Of a stretch of 36,139 bases of DNA, positions 1 to 11,739 are shown piece by piece; within the stretch, counting starts at the first letter, position 1, and every line of letters starts with the position of its first letter. The translations under genes were made by a program, and so were the position numbers. The DNA comes from Dimargaris cristalligena (lineage: Eukaryota; Kickxellomycota; Dimargaritomycetes; Dimargaritales; Dimargaritaceae), in contig JANBQC010000195.1 in the NCBI GenBank assembly GCA_027576995.1, positions 1-36,139 of the forward strand. Reading direction: 5' to 3'. The notes under the pieces are model-generated. The model was not told where the DNA came from. It saw only the letters and a program-made list of their open reading frames with translations, and did not search any database.

Positions 1-579
1 GTACTGACCAGTAAGTGTGCATCTAGTGCACGGACCTCGCCTACATCCTATGCTTGCTTTATTCGGTTAGTCTTGTCGCCATCCCTAACACTAGTAGCCC
101 GCTTGGCCGTGTCCAACGCCCTGCCTACTGTTAGAAGCCTACCCCCGAGACTCTTGACGGACTAAGAGTGGTTAACTCGGGTGACACGAAGCATGCAGAA
201 AATAAATATAGAATAGGCGTTCAGGTTCTATGGAATAAACGGATGCGTAATTGGGGGGATTTTTTTTAAAAAATAATAATATATATATAAATAATTACAT
301 GGGATACAATTATGATAGCAGAAAGTTGGCTCTACCATAAACATGGTATTAAAAACTATGCCATGGTAGTATTTAGAAAAAATGGGCCTAAGTATTGCCC
401 AAGTTAACCACCCTTAGTCCATCAAGAGTCCCGGGGATAGGCTTCTAATAGTAGGTGGGGCTTAGGCTCAGCTAAGTGGGCTACTAGTGTTAGGATGGGG
501 GGTGGGGTACTAACCAATAAAGGATAAGTGCAGGTATATACAAGGGATGTGCAGCAGGCACACTTACTAGTTAGTACAA
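1..579. mobile_element. Foldback / MITE-like element with long imperfect inverted repeats
   Basis: The sequence from 1 to about 187 reappears as the reverse complement of about 392-579. The outer 20 nt (GTACTgACcAGTAAGTGTGC on the left, GTACTaACtAGTAAGTGTGC on the reverse-complemented right) differ at two positions. An inner block of about 90 nt (left about 91-180) aligns with scattered differences, nearly all transitions. The arms flank an AT-rich core of about 200 nt. There is no ORF, so it would be non-autonomous. Both ends carry GTACT...AGTAC. The left end coincides with base 1, so a target-site duplication cannot be tested and the element may extend outside the window. It could be a MITE, a solo foldback element or one terminus of a larger transposon. 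Confidence 0.75.
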
Positions 580-2550
580 AGGGGGGGTAGGTGTATATAG
601 AGTTTATTGAGGTAAACTAGGGGATATGAATAAGCTAAGGAATTGAACCAGTCTATAATGGGGCCTGGTTATATATACACGGAGACAGCTCCAGAGGGAG
701 GTCCCAAGGGAAATACTACTAAGACTAAGGTATAGGTAGATAAAGAATTCAACTAGATGGCTTTACATTGGGAAGACTATTATGGGAACTGGAAGAGTCT
801 TGGATTGGTAAGTTGAGTATTTGGGGTGCAAAGCATTGGGGTCAGAATGAGTGGGGTTATATAATAAATGATGACCCCATAGTACTGGGGGTGACTATGG
901 GGGGTAATATGGTACTATAAGGCCTAGGTAAGGATAGTGATCATTAGGTTCAGATTAAGTCAGATTAGGAGGGCTAATACTAAGACAACATACTTTAGAT
1001 TATATGGATTTTTTTCATAGAATGGAGACTAGTTGCTATGCAAGTCCCATTGCACAACATGGTACTGGCACAAAGGAAAGGTTGCATAAACTGAGCAGGC
1101 CGGACTTTAACCACCTATCCATCTACCCAACAGTCACATTGATGCCAATAGACAAGGCCATAGTGCAGTTATCAACCATCTGTGCCATTCAGGATTGTTG
1201 ATAATTGACTATTCTCTTAATTGAGGAGTCAACAGTACCTTGCTGCTGAACCTAATGCCTTATTACCATGGTCTATTGTTAGTTTGCATTTGCATGCATG
1301 GTTCAGAGCATGACTAATACATTACAGCCAGGTAGTCTGCTGTCCTAGTGCAGGACAATGTTCTTTAAAGTGTTAAGGTGTACTAGTGTTGGTATGTGAT
1401 CAACTAATTTGACTAATATAATAGTGATGCTCCTTGACACATAATATTGGCAAATGGGGGAGTGTGCCACAGCTAAATTTCTTAGTGAATGTAGTTAATA
1501 CTAGCATTCCTATTTATATTCTAACTCTCCTCCCCCAACTTCCTTCTCAAAACAGCATTTTCTTTAATATTGTGAATATTTACAACCACAAATTGAAGGG
1601 ACACTTAGTTGATATTTAATATATGGCTATGGGGACTGAAACAATGTTTTGACACAGTCAAGGCCAAAAAATACACACAAAAATTGACCCTCTTATTGTA
1701 ACAAGCCCCATGTTTCCCTGTGGCCTCACCTACCCATACTTATTTTCTAATTATATTTTACATGTCTATGAATCTACTTGCAAAGCTCTCCTAAGCAACT
1801 ACATGATAGGTTGTCCCCAGTACTGCATTTTTGCACATTGGTATATATACATTGTGAATACCACCCACCATCCACACACTCTAGGAATTGTGCCCACAAC
1901 TATATACTATGTGGGCCTACAAACTCCCCAGTTGGCCCAAAATTTCCATTAAGGTATACCCTAGAACCTCTTTGGAGTTTTTAGTAGCCTGTCCTTAACC
2001 TCAACTACCCACTACTCCAATCAACATGGTGGTTGGTCATTTCAATACAATACCAGAAGCCACACAGGCGGGCCTCCTAATATCCCAGTATTGGTGATAG
2101 TCTCTACAGGGACTCATCGATAGAGAATAGCGGTGACAATGTTATAAGTGCATCTAAGGGTGGGGTACTGCCTGGGAATAAGTGCATAAAGAATAAATTG
2201 AGATAAACTAGATAAATTTGACAAAATAAATATCTGATTGTAGCCTGTGTAAGGATGTATACATGGGGATACTATCAGGGGATTGTCCAAAATGGCAATA
2301 ATTGCCCTGGAAGGTATCCAAAAGACCCTGATAGTATCTGGAAGAGTTTTCAGACTAATGGTGAAGGTATATGGGAGAAGACCTTCAGGGGTCCATAAGG
2401 GGAGTGAGATAATTTTTTTATAATAGCAATAGGTGCTGCGATGGGAAAGGTGCAATGGCAAAAAATGACTTATTCAGATAACAGTTGAAGCAAGGGGCCT
2501 GTTGGTGATGGTGCTGACTATGCTATGTGAGAGCATGGTTGCTTTAACAT
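580..2550. other. CpG-depleted, gene-free AT-rich tract (decayed repeat?)
   Basis: I count about half a dozen CpG dinucleotides in this stretch of roughly 2 kb, and none between about 1103 and 2067. From about 2550 onward CpG is common again. TpG and CpA are abundant. Short ORFs occur, but none has a recognisable domain or coding-like codon use. A 9-bp inverted repeat (CCCCATAGT at 875-883, complement at 894-902) and a nested hairpin at 2268-2338 are present. The most economical reading is an old repeat or transposon relic whose methylated CpGs have deaminated. The depletion starts inside the foldback element, from about 250. Confidence 0.6.
2268..2338. repeat. Nested perfect inverted repeat (hairpin)
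   Basis: GATACTATCAGGG at 2268-2280 is matched by its exact reverse complement at 2326-2338. Inside the 45-nt loop sits a second hairpin, GGCAAT-A-ATTGCC, starting about 2294. It lies in the CpG-depleted tract and has no coding context. It may be a remnant of a transposon end or an incidental structure. Confidence 0.6.
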
Positions 2551-3090
2551 GTCGTGGTTTTTTACGGAAACTAAATGACAAAGGGTCCGGTCTAGAATAC
2601 CCACGACTCACTTTACGGCTATACCCCTAAGCCATTGATTTGGGAGTTAGAAACAGGCGGTTAGTAAATAAGCGATCATCGTAATGTAATCTCGTCTATA
2701 TTGCGGCTGGCTAAACAATTGGGGATCGGTGTACCACAATTTACAATCCACGCGCCGGTTTTCCCTCAACCTCCCCAACACATGTGTTAGCCATTTTTAA
2801 CAATCGACATTTTGTGCTATTTAAATACAATTAAATAGGACCTGTTTATACCTTCTGCACCCGACTATAACCTTCCCCCGCCGTTATGCTCTGAGAATTT
2901 TTCTTTGCCAATTACCTTTTATAAATATAGATATTATCTGAACTACGTTGCGCAATCCGTCAGTCTATACATGGCAATTGAATTTACCGGATTACACAGG
3001 CGCGTATGAGTAGTGGGCACAGCAGACCATACGACCACCATATAGTAGATACACCCCTTTCCTTTATAATCAATATCGGTTATTATAGAT

Positions 3091-3399
3091 TTAAAATATG
3101 TAGACAAAAATAGAATCATCAAATCCACTATTCCTAAATGCTGAAGGTGAGAGAGTAATCCTCATATTCTTCAACTTTTGTCTGGCCGCTTCAAATAGAT
3201 CGATATCTTCCGTCGTTTCGGTCAAACTCTTTTCGGAAATTAACTGGGAAGGCGATCTAATATTAGCATAGTCGGATTGGCGGGTTACCGTATCGTCACG
3301 GATCAGGGGGGCGGAGAAAACTCCGGGAGTCATAGCGACGGCGATGGCGGTTACGGCGGCCAGGGTTGCCAGGTTGGGTAAAGTAGCGGTGACCTTCAT
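3091..3399 (-). CDS. Small secreted protein, 102 aa, unknown function
   Basis: Single-exon ORF beginning at an ATG at 3399. The N-terminus is a clear signal peptide: MKVT with one lysine, a long Ala/Val/Leu/Ile core (about residues 7-22) and a plausible cleavage after GVFSA (about residue 30). The mature part (about 72 aa) begins PLIRDD, is polar, has no cysteines and ends ...DSIFVYIF. Codons in the first 40 residues favour C or G in third position like the recognised genes nearby, while the last 25 codons are AT-richer, so the true 3' end could lie in another exon. No family recognised. It may be a secreted peptide or effector-like protein, or a truncated gene beside decayed repeat DNA. I am fairly sure of the signal peptide, less sure that the gene is complete. 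Confidence 0.55.
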   Translation of the reverse strand: MKVTATLPNLATLAAVTAIAVAMTPGVFSAPLIRDDTVTRQSDYANIRSPSQLISEKSLTETTEDIDLFEAARQKLKNMRITLSPSAFRNSGFDDSIFVYIF

Positions 3400-6300
3400 T
3401 GGATATGCTTTGGGCTTAACTACGTGGTAATACGGGAAAAGTAAAATACTAATTCAGGCTCTAAATAGGAGATAAAGGTCGGCAATGAAGCAATGATGGA
3501 ATGATGGAATCGAAAGGCAAGGCGGGGATGTATTGGAAGTGGATGATGATGCGGATCTAGCAGAGGGTATTCGGGTGAGTTTAAACAGTCAATGAGGCAT
3601 GATAGCTGTACCACCCATATCCGCCATAAACCAACCTATACTGTAAATTATAGGCCTCCCTCGATTCTCAAGGGTTGCATGCGTTGGCTGTTTTCACGGG
3701 ACTTGAATTGCCCTGTAACTAGATGGCCCTCGTTGCATGTATTTGCCCACCCAAATATTAGGGTGCATTTCATTTTACTATAGTGTATCTATATTTGTCA
3801 CCTGGCAGCAGTGCTCCGATTGACCAACTAATCAATGAGATTAACAGTGTCGATTATATTTATTGACCAATATGATTGCACGGTGAGTTTGGGACGGACA
3901 ACTCCTACTGCTCTACAAACCTCCCCGATCGGCGTTGATTGCCCCGGCCCCTTGGTTTCCATCGAAAAATTGATGATCGATAAGCCAATCGATTTTCCAT
4001 CTGCCCGATAATTGAGATCTGGCCATTTTAATTAACCCACTCAGTTAACTAATTCAGCGACATTTTATTATGTAAGGCCAGATATGTCGTGAAAATAGTC
4101 ACGGCAATCTTCACCCATGTATATGGCGAATCCCGGATATTAGTCTAAGGGAATTGGCCGAGGTAGGTTGCGATCGACTCGGTCATTCAACGCATCTATT
4201 GGGTTAGCGTTTTTCATTACTACCAAGCCATGGCCAAAGATTCCGTGCGTAGAATACAGGCACATTGATGAACACCATTATAACTGCATAGTATTATAAA
4301 CAGAATACAAATGGCCGAATAGACAGGGTATTCCGGACCGTGATCTCCCCTTTGCTCGCTGAATGGGTAGCTGTGAATGGTTGCCTATATTCTGGCTGTA
4401 CCCAAATCAATCGTGAATAGGGTACAGGCAAGTATTAAAGTCCCGAATGTCGGGATTATCGCTATTTAGCCAGTACATATATACTATTACATAAAATAAA
4501 AGGAGGGTACAGCTGTGAATGTAGGGAGTGCCTGGTAACCCTATCCACACTGGTGTTGGTTGGCTAAAACACCACATTCGTATTCTACTATTTTTCTCTA
4601 TCAGGCGGTTTAGGTATCCAGTTAATAGTTGCTGCACCATCCTTGTTTTTACGGCAGTCAGCATTGGGCTGCGTGCCGTGGTGACCAGCGAAGCCGCTGG
4701 GGTTGGGAGGTTAAACCCTCCAGTCCCGTGCCACCAAGGAAGGAAATGGTTCGACCCACAAGGGGCAACCAGGGCGGTAGAGCAAGCGTTGCGCCGATAA
4801 AACAATGGTGCGTTGCATTTGGTAAATCCACGGAGGCTAAGTGAAAAGAAGCGAATTATTGTATTAAAAAAAAAAGTCAATCGGAAATTCAAAGGCGAGG
4901 GAAAGGGAGAGAGATTAGCCAATGGTTTTTGCCATAAGGAACAATCGCGGATATGTACATCCTGGTGGGTTAAATGGAATAGTGCAGCCCTAATATACAG
5001 CCTTGGAGATATATTATCCGGACACGCAAACGAGTCGTCGGCGAGTCGCCAGCTAAGCTATGGCCCTTTAGAGGTGCAAGATGTGAAGTACCATAGCCAC
5101 GATATCAATAAATCAATGCTTTAATTAATAAATTTAAAGCCAATGAGTGTGTATGAGGGACGCTAGGGTTAAGTGTTTGATAATAAAAGCGTCTATTTAA
5201 CTAGATTTTACTAGGCATTAATGTAATAACTATCTATTTAAATGTGGATTACTTTCTAAGTATTACGTAACTGCACTAAATTACGTTCGCATTGTACCTG
5301 GCTGGACCATAGGTACGAAGATAGTTGAAAATAATATCGAATAAACCGTATAATAGCTAAATTAAAGGTATTCACAAAATCCGAAATCCACATTTTGTAA
5401 TGAGCCTAGTCACTCGATATTTTCGTAGGTAGAATCTGTATACTTCACTAATTTTGCATACCATACTACATTTTCCATTATGAGGATGGCTTCCACGCGC
5501 ATCATTGAGTGTTAAATGGACGAACCGCATAAGCGTGGATGTTCTTTGCCAATCCCAACTAAACAATGGGAGCAACGCGGTGCTCCAAAAACGCGTCACC
5601 AATAACTCCATCACAGTAAAAATAGCCCCACCCACTCTTGCCCAATCATTGGTGCTTTATTTTATGCGATATCTCTTGATAACTGGCCTTGCTCGGTCAA
5701 TCAGCGATTACGTATTCTAGGTATGTGCATATGGCCCCACCTATGTTACATAGTTAGCTTCTTATAGCTGACACGGCATGTTTGCAAACTCCGCCCCGAG
5801 AGATCCAGTCGGGAAGATGCCAACGAGCCATTATAGTATGTAAATGGGGTGACCGATACCCACGACTGCTCAATATGAGATACCCCCTCCCGTTTACTTA
5901 AATGATACACTGGACAGTAATATTTAGGATACATAAAAAACTTAATGGGGTTGGGGGTGCCTACCTTAGAAGCGGCGATTAACTTTGACGGCTAGCTGTT
6001 CGCTTTGCTGAAACTGGAGTTTCCCCGCCGCTTAGCCTATAATCAGTCAATCTTCCTTTTATTTCTTACATTGGCTGACTATTGGCCATAGATAGTAAGG
6101 TGGCATATAGAGCTGATTGAACGCGCTGCGCTTTAAGCAGACATCTTATCCACAGTTCGAATTGTTAGTAAGCATAATGGCTCCTTTCCAACGCTTATCG
6201 GCCCCCTCATCCAAGCATCAACCGAGTGTCCCGCCTGTCACGGTTAAGGCCTCTCTAACGGGTCGGGAGAGTGAAGGGGGGGAGACCAATAGGTGGAGTT

Positions 6301-9300
6301 GGCTGGCCATAAACCACCGCCAGTATGTATGAGGGTGCGGGTGATTCATTTATCGCTTTGGTGACTCGGTTCAATCGGCTTAATACGACTGTGAACTTTA
6401 TTAATACAACTCTTCTCTCGATTTAGTCCTTGAAGTTCGACTCCCTCACAGGGAAAATCAGCTGGGTAGTCGGCTAAGGGGAGTTTGGCCCAGAAAAGGA
6501 AACAATAAAAGTGCCGGAGATTGTCTGAAGCTCGACTATTAAGTACAGTGGGTTGGCATTAATAGGCAGAATATCGTCAATTTAATGCGGTTTATAATAC
6601 TCCATAATTAGCACAGGCCAGTCAAGCCAAACCGGTTAATGGATTTTCGTTAGCACTGCCTTCATTGAATTTTGACAGTTGCCCAGAATTCGCTGTATAG
6701 GTTGGAATATCTACTAGGCAGTTGCCTCAGGCATCAAAATAAGGCTGACATTCCATACCCGCCCTTAGATTCTCCCACTTTCTCATCGGCCAAGTAGAAT
6801 GGTGAAGTCTGGTGCCAATTCGGCGGAGTAAGTAGTCCGGCTGGCCACTTCGGATATTAGTCCCGACAGTACACCTCCATAGTCCTTACGCCAACTACGG
6901 AGACTGTGCGCAAATTATGGACTCAGCAACCTAACCGAATGGTTCGCAATTCATCTCACGAGCTTTCAAAATGGCACACCTTAGGCTGTTTTAAAAAAAA
7001 CCCCCCCACCACACTGGCAGAATGTTTGGAAAAGGAATAGTTGTATCTTCCCATGCAATGTGATAAATAGCTAATATGGACTAGCACCAGGTCCCCACTA
7101 ACACTGACAGTCCTGTGGATGGAATCGTCACTGTACTTCAATTTTATCATCACCCTTTTTAGACGATCCTATGCCAAGTTTAGCCTTGGAATGTCAGCCA
7201 CTATGCTCACTTGATGCGATCGTCGAACCCATGTCAGCAGTAGGTCTTAATGTCGGCAGGTGATACCTCCAGTAATTGGAAATGGACAGTATATTGACAG
7301 GTGCAAGCGAAGGGACATTGTACTTTTATTTCTTTTACACACTCTCTATTTTATTTTGACAACACCGTCCTTCGTATTATTATCCCCGTCCGCCCCCTCT
7401 GGTCACTCCAAATGAACCAATGGTAGGTGGAGTAACGACAGCACTAGTACCATTTATTAAAAATTGGAGATAGAGGAATACAATAGATATTTATGAAGTA
7501 TACGATTGGTCAGTAGCACGGTCATTAGAACGCGTCAAATTTATTATCAGTCCACCTCAATTTAACTAAAAACCCACTAGCCTTCAAAGTGAAAACTAAA
7601 TAAAATCACTGTTTGGACGATAGAGCTAACATGACTTAGTATATCACATGCACTTGAATTACCTAATATTTAGGCGGATCCAAAACGCTTTACATTTCAG
7701 CCAACCCGGCTATAGTTGGTGGGAAGTGTAATTTTAAAGACAGTAAAGACATATGGGAAAAGGCAGGCGAATCACTTTAACAATGATATACCCCGCCATC
7801 AGTATATTAGGAAAATCGTAAATCGGGAGAGTGCATTACTGAGAACGTGTAGCCCCATTTTCAGTAAGGGATCACCTCAGTCGGCTGCTCACTCTTTTGC
7901 GGAGAAACCTATAATGTGGTTTCTGGTATTAGAGTGATTATTAAATAGTACATTGGTAAATTACGCGTGTCCAAGGAGCCAGTATTATACACTCGGCAAG
8001 ATAGAGCGGGGTGTCGGTAAATAGGGCAAAGTAATTGGCAACGGGTCTGGATACGTATTCTTTAAATATTACGAATTGGTAGTGCAGAAGTTTTTATTGA
8101 TACTAGGAAAACTTAAAATAAATATTAGTGGTATTTTTCCTATTTTAGTAGAATGGAAGTTGGCCCATTAAGTACAATGGGTGCTTATTGCCTCTGCAAC
8201 GCTCTCCCCCTTTCGACAGAGCGTAGTAGTTGAAGATAATGTCCTTCATTGTTCAATAAGGTTACACAGAGTGCTGATCTTCTCAACTACTCAGCCGATA
8301 GTAAATGAACTAAACAGGCGGGAGCCCGCCATGGCTTCGATTGGACTGTAAGGTCTCTCTAATTGATTATGGGATTGTGATTGTCTGAAGTCACGGGTAA
8401 TGGGTTCCATATTACTTCATTATTAACTGATTTTACCGATTAAGATACCAATTCCCCCTGGGGATGGCCGGATATCCTGAATGGCACGCCGAACAGGGGG
8501 GGGGCAAGAATTCGCAGCAGTCAAACAACAGGCCTGTAAATGGTATAGCCCGGGTCGATTTCCCAAAGAATTATCACTATTTAATAGATGAGAATAAGGG
8601 TGGCAGTGGGAGCAGGAAAATGTATTAGAATAAGTAAGTATATATAGATATAGTCGGACAATCCTTCCAACTCCGGATACCAAGCCCTGGTACGGGCTAA
8701 AGCTAGTTGTCTAAGGCTAAACGGGATCCTCCATGACATGTAAACCATTGGACGGTCCCATAAGGAATTGGGCTTCGTTAGCAACCACTAGGCGAGGGCA
8801 CGTGGGCCTTTTCGCTGAATAAAGTAATGGGTGAAAACTGGGTATGATAAGCGGGTGAATTTTCGGATGAAGAGAACCTTGCTGTACAGCTATTTAAGCA
8901 AATTCTACTTTATTGCTATGTTGCACCCCACCATAGCAATGTACCAAATGCAACGTTTGACTCGATTAAAAAAAGCCAATCTAGCGGCGCCTGGTGTACT
9001 GTATACTGTGAAATAACATACACTCTCTAAGACGCATACCATACTTATTGCTTAGCCGTGGACGCTCTCAATTTAACAGGCGGTACTATTATCCATAGTG
9101 TGAGTCAGCCAGTTAATTGGTGACAAGCCGTAACAATAATGGTCAATGCCGACAACCCTCCGCATTATTAACTACGGTCGCCCTCGACTGCCTATTAAGA
9201 AAATATATGGCAGAAGTTCATCCAGGCTGTATAACGAATAACCCATTTGATGAGGTAAATATTACTGGTCAAAAGTTATTCTCCCACATATTATCCCATA

Positions 9301-10376
9301 CACATATTGTGTAAAATCTTATACAGTTGGGTTGAAGTTCACCCATATGGTTGAAGAATTAGCATGATACGCCCTAAATAGAGCCGAGCCGAACAAGGGT
9401 GCCGTGCGATTGGTCTACACAATCAAATATGGTGGGTTTTCTTATCAAAAGTCACAAGATACACACTTATTGGCGTCGATTGTTATTTCCCAGCCGAAGT
9501 GAGTGCAATTATCAGACAATCATGGGTATTTCTCGCTATTCGGCCATTGGGGCCATTCTCTGGTGGAGGAGGGAAAGGCTTAGGTAATGTACCACCACCA
9601 CTGAATTCATTCATTCCTTCATTGAACGCCATGCTTATTGAGCCGGAGTTTTACATTAGCCAACCACTGGCGGGGCCGCTGGGCTGGTCAGCCGGCCAAG
9701 TAAAACCACACTATATTCTCCCAGTATATTCATCCCCGCCCAAGCGTTTAATTGTTGACTAATCCATGGTCAGAATGTACCTCGAAATTTTTTAAAAAAA
9801 ACTCCGACTCCGGTTTACCACACGCTGGGCAATTTCGACCATGCACGGGTGAGCAAGTGTCCGAGAATTACACCGTCACCATAGACAGTGGGGGTTTGCA
9901 CTGCCTATTTTCAACCAAAACTAAATGTGGAGTACTATCTGGGCAATATTAGAATTTAAGAGAACAAGGGGGGTTTTCATATATTTGTACAGTGTGGTGG
10001 AAGTGTGTGTGTGTGGGGGGGGAGGGGGGGGGATTTGGTTTAAAAATAGAGGAGATTGAAAAGTGGGCTATCGTAGCACCAAAAAAATAGATTATAGAAA
10101 ATTAGACTGTCAGGTTGGTAAACAGTACCGAATCATGAGACGGTATAAAGCATAGTTGAGTGGGTCATTAGAGCAATCGGATGTCACTGAATTGGAGTAG
10201 TGGTGAGGGAGTGGGTTGTGTACAGAGGCAATTAGCATGTCGCACGCGAAGGCTAAAGATATAGCATTAAGGGTGGCGGAGGGGGAATAAAGATCCGAGG
10301 ACGGATAAATAGTATATGTATGTGTTTGGGAAAGCGTAATGGGGACAAAATTTAAATATCAAAAAGCTGTTGCAGT
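3400..10376. other. Gene-free stretch of about 7 kb
   Basis: No ORF here shows a recognisable domain, sustained codon bias or a convincing exon-intron structure. The longest ORF (171 codons, minus strand, 4407-4922) has no motif I can name. CpG content is normal, unlike 580-2550. Homopolymer tracts occur (for example a G-rich run at about 10003-10033). A compact pair of stem-loops (CCAGCG/CGCTGG and GGAGG/CCTCC) lies at about 4684-4725, without evidence that it is a structured RNA gene. Confidence 0.4.
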
Positions 10377-11739
10377 TTAAAGCATCGTACGAATAAAATC
10401 AGCGTTTAAAGATTGGTGAATAGATTCGTAGGGAAAGTCGGGGTTGAACCCAAACAAGCGCAAGACGGTACTCCGATGGGAGTAATAATTGGCGCGATCG
10501 ATTTCTTCTTGGAGGGCGGCGTCAAACATGGATGTAGTGGTGGTGGTGGAGCTGGACGAGTGGGTAGAAGGGGGGGAGGAGGAGGAGGAGGACGTGGTGG
10601 TGGTGGTGGTGGAGACGGTAGTCGTTGGGTGGCATACCCGGTGTTGCGGGGCCAAATCGGGGTTGTAGGTACCCGCACGGAAATAATACGACAGGGCTAG
10701 GTTATTGCGGGGAGTATGGAAGGCGTCCATTTCATCCAATTCTTCATCATTTGTATTTCCCCCCAGTTTGTGGGCATCCGAACCTCCGTCCTGTAACGCC
10801 AAATGCAACAGGGAGCAAGTCCGGTTTTGGATGTCAATGGGGATAGGATCGATGGGTAACCGCTGAAAGAAATCCGCATCATCGGCGTCCTCCTCTTCAT
10901 CCTCATCATCATCGGTATCGTCTTTCCCATCGTCGGGGATCAGGTCGTAACTGGTCGGAGGCGGCGGCCAGTGATTGTGCTGGGGGGAATAATGGGAAAG
11001 GAGATAGTCACTATCGAATTCATACTCATCGTTGAACGAGGACGGCTCGGTAGGGACTCCGGACAGGATAGGAGGGAATTCCGTCACGGGGAGACCATGG
11101 TGGTAAAAAGGGTGATTATGATGGACGACGGCTGGTCCCCCCACCTGGGAGGTCCACTTGGTGGACAGGGCCCGGTCATTCCCGACGGGAGTGCACACCA
11201 GGGTGCTTTGGGAAGGTAAACGACCAGTTGGGGGAGTGGTGTTAGCCGTAGCCATACGAGGGTGGTACTCCGCTAAATGAGGCATTTTAGCTGCTGAGTG
11301 GATGGATTTCCGCCGGCCGTGGAGAGGGCGAAGACGACGAATCTGGCTGCGCTGCCGGGCGTGCTGGAGAAGGGAGGCCTTGGTCCCACGAAGGCGGTCT
11401 AATGGATACAGGGATAAGCAGCACCAGGAAACATAGGGATAAGGAGGGATAAAATGAGATGGGGGAGATTAGAGACCGTGACCTACAAAGATAATAAAAG
11501 TCTAGCGGGGTGCGGTTTAAACGGGGGATGGGACGGTTAAAACATCCGGACCGTCTGAACCATGGCCGTGTGTGCAGCGATCAGGAGGGTATTAATAGGG
11601 CAGGGCTGATTAGGAGAGAGTTAAAGAGTCCATAACACCTACCATGTGTGGTCATACCAGGGGCACGCTGATCGCGGGGCAGAGCATCCATAGCACAGGG
11701 ATTTAAGTGATTGATGAGCTGAGAGCGGAAGGGGTTCAT
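10377..11739 (-). CDS. Two-exon acidic, Ser/Thr-rich protein of unknown function, about 372 aa
   Basis: Model: exon 1 11739-11643 (ATG at 11739, 32 codons + 1 nt), intron 11642-11399 (GTAGGT...ATTAG, pyrimidine-rich 3' part), exon 2 11398-10377. The join G|AC keeps the frame, and the in-frame sequence upstream of the internal Met at 11285 is open back to the acceptor. Regions in order: a basic Arg/Lys-rich stretch just after the splice junction (possible nuclear localisation signal), a Pro/His-rich part, an acidic run (DDTDDDEDEEEDADDADFF), then a Thr/Ser homopolymer block near the C-terminus encoded by imperfect triplet repeats (about 10532-10620), and a conserved-looking tail with EEIDRANYY and RLFGFNPDF. 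It looks largely disordered and could be a nuclear regulatory protein, but no domain is recognised. If exon 1 is wrong, the minimal protein starts at 11285 (302 aa). Confidence 0.6.
10532..10620 (-). repeat. Imperfect triplet tract coding poly-Thr/poly-Ser
   Basis: On the plus strand this is a run of GGT/GGA/GTG triplets; on the minus strand it reads ACC/TCC/TCG codons giving two Thr runs around two Ser runs. Codon mixing suggests selection on protein composition or an old expansion rather than a fresh slippage array. Confidence 0.6.

Noticed and set aside
4407..4922. 171-codon minus-strand ORF
   Set aside because: No recognisable domain. Composition changes along the ORF, it overlaps plus-strand ORFs of similar length, and there is no supporting exon structure.
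6365..6385. GGTTCAATCGG, box B-like
   Set aside because: No box A or cloverleaf around it.
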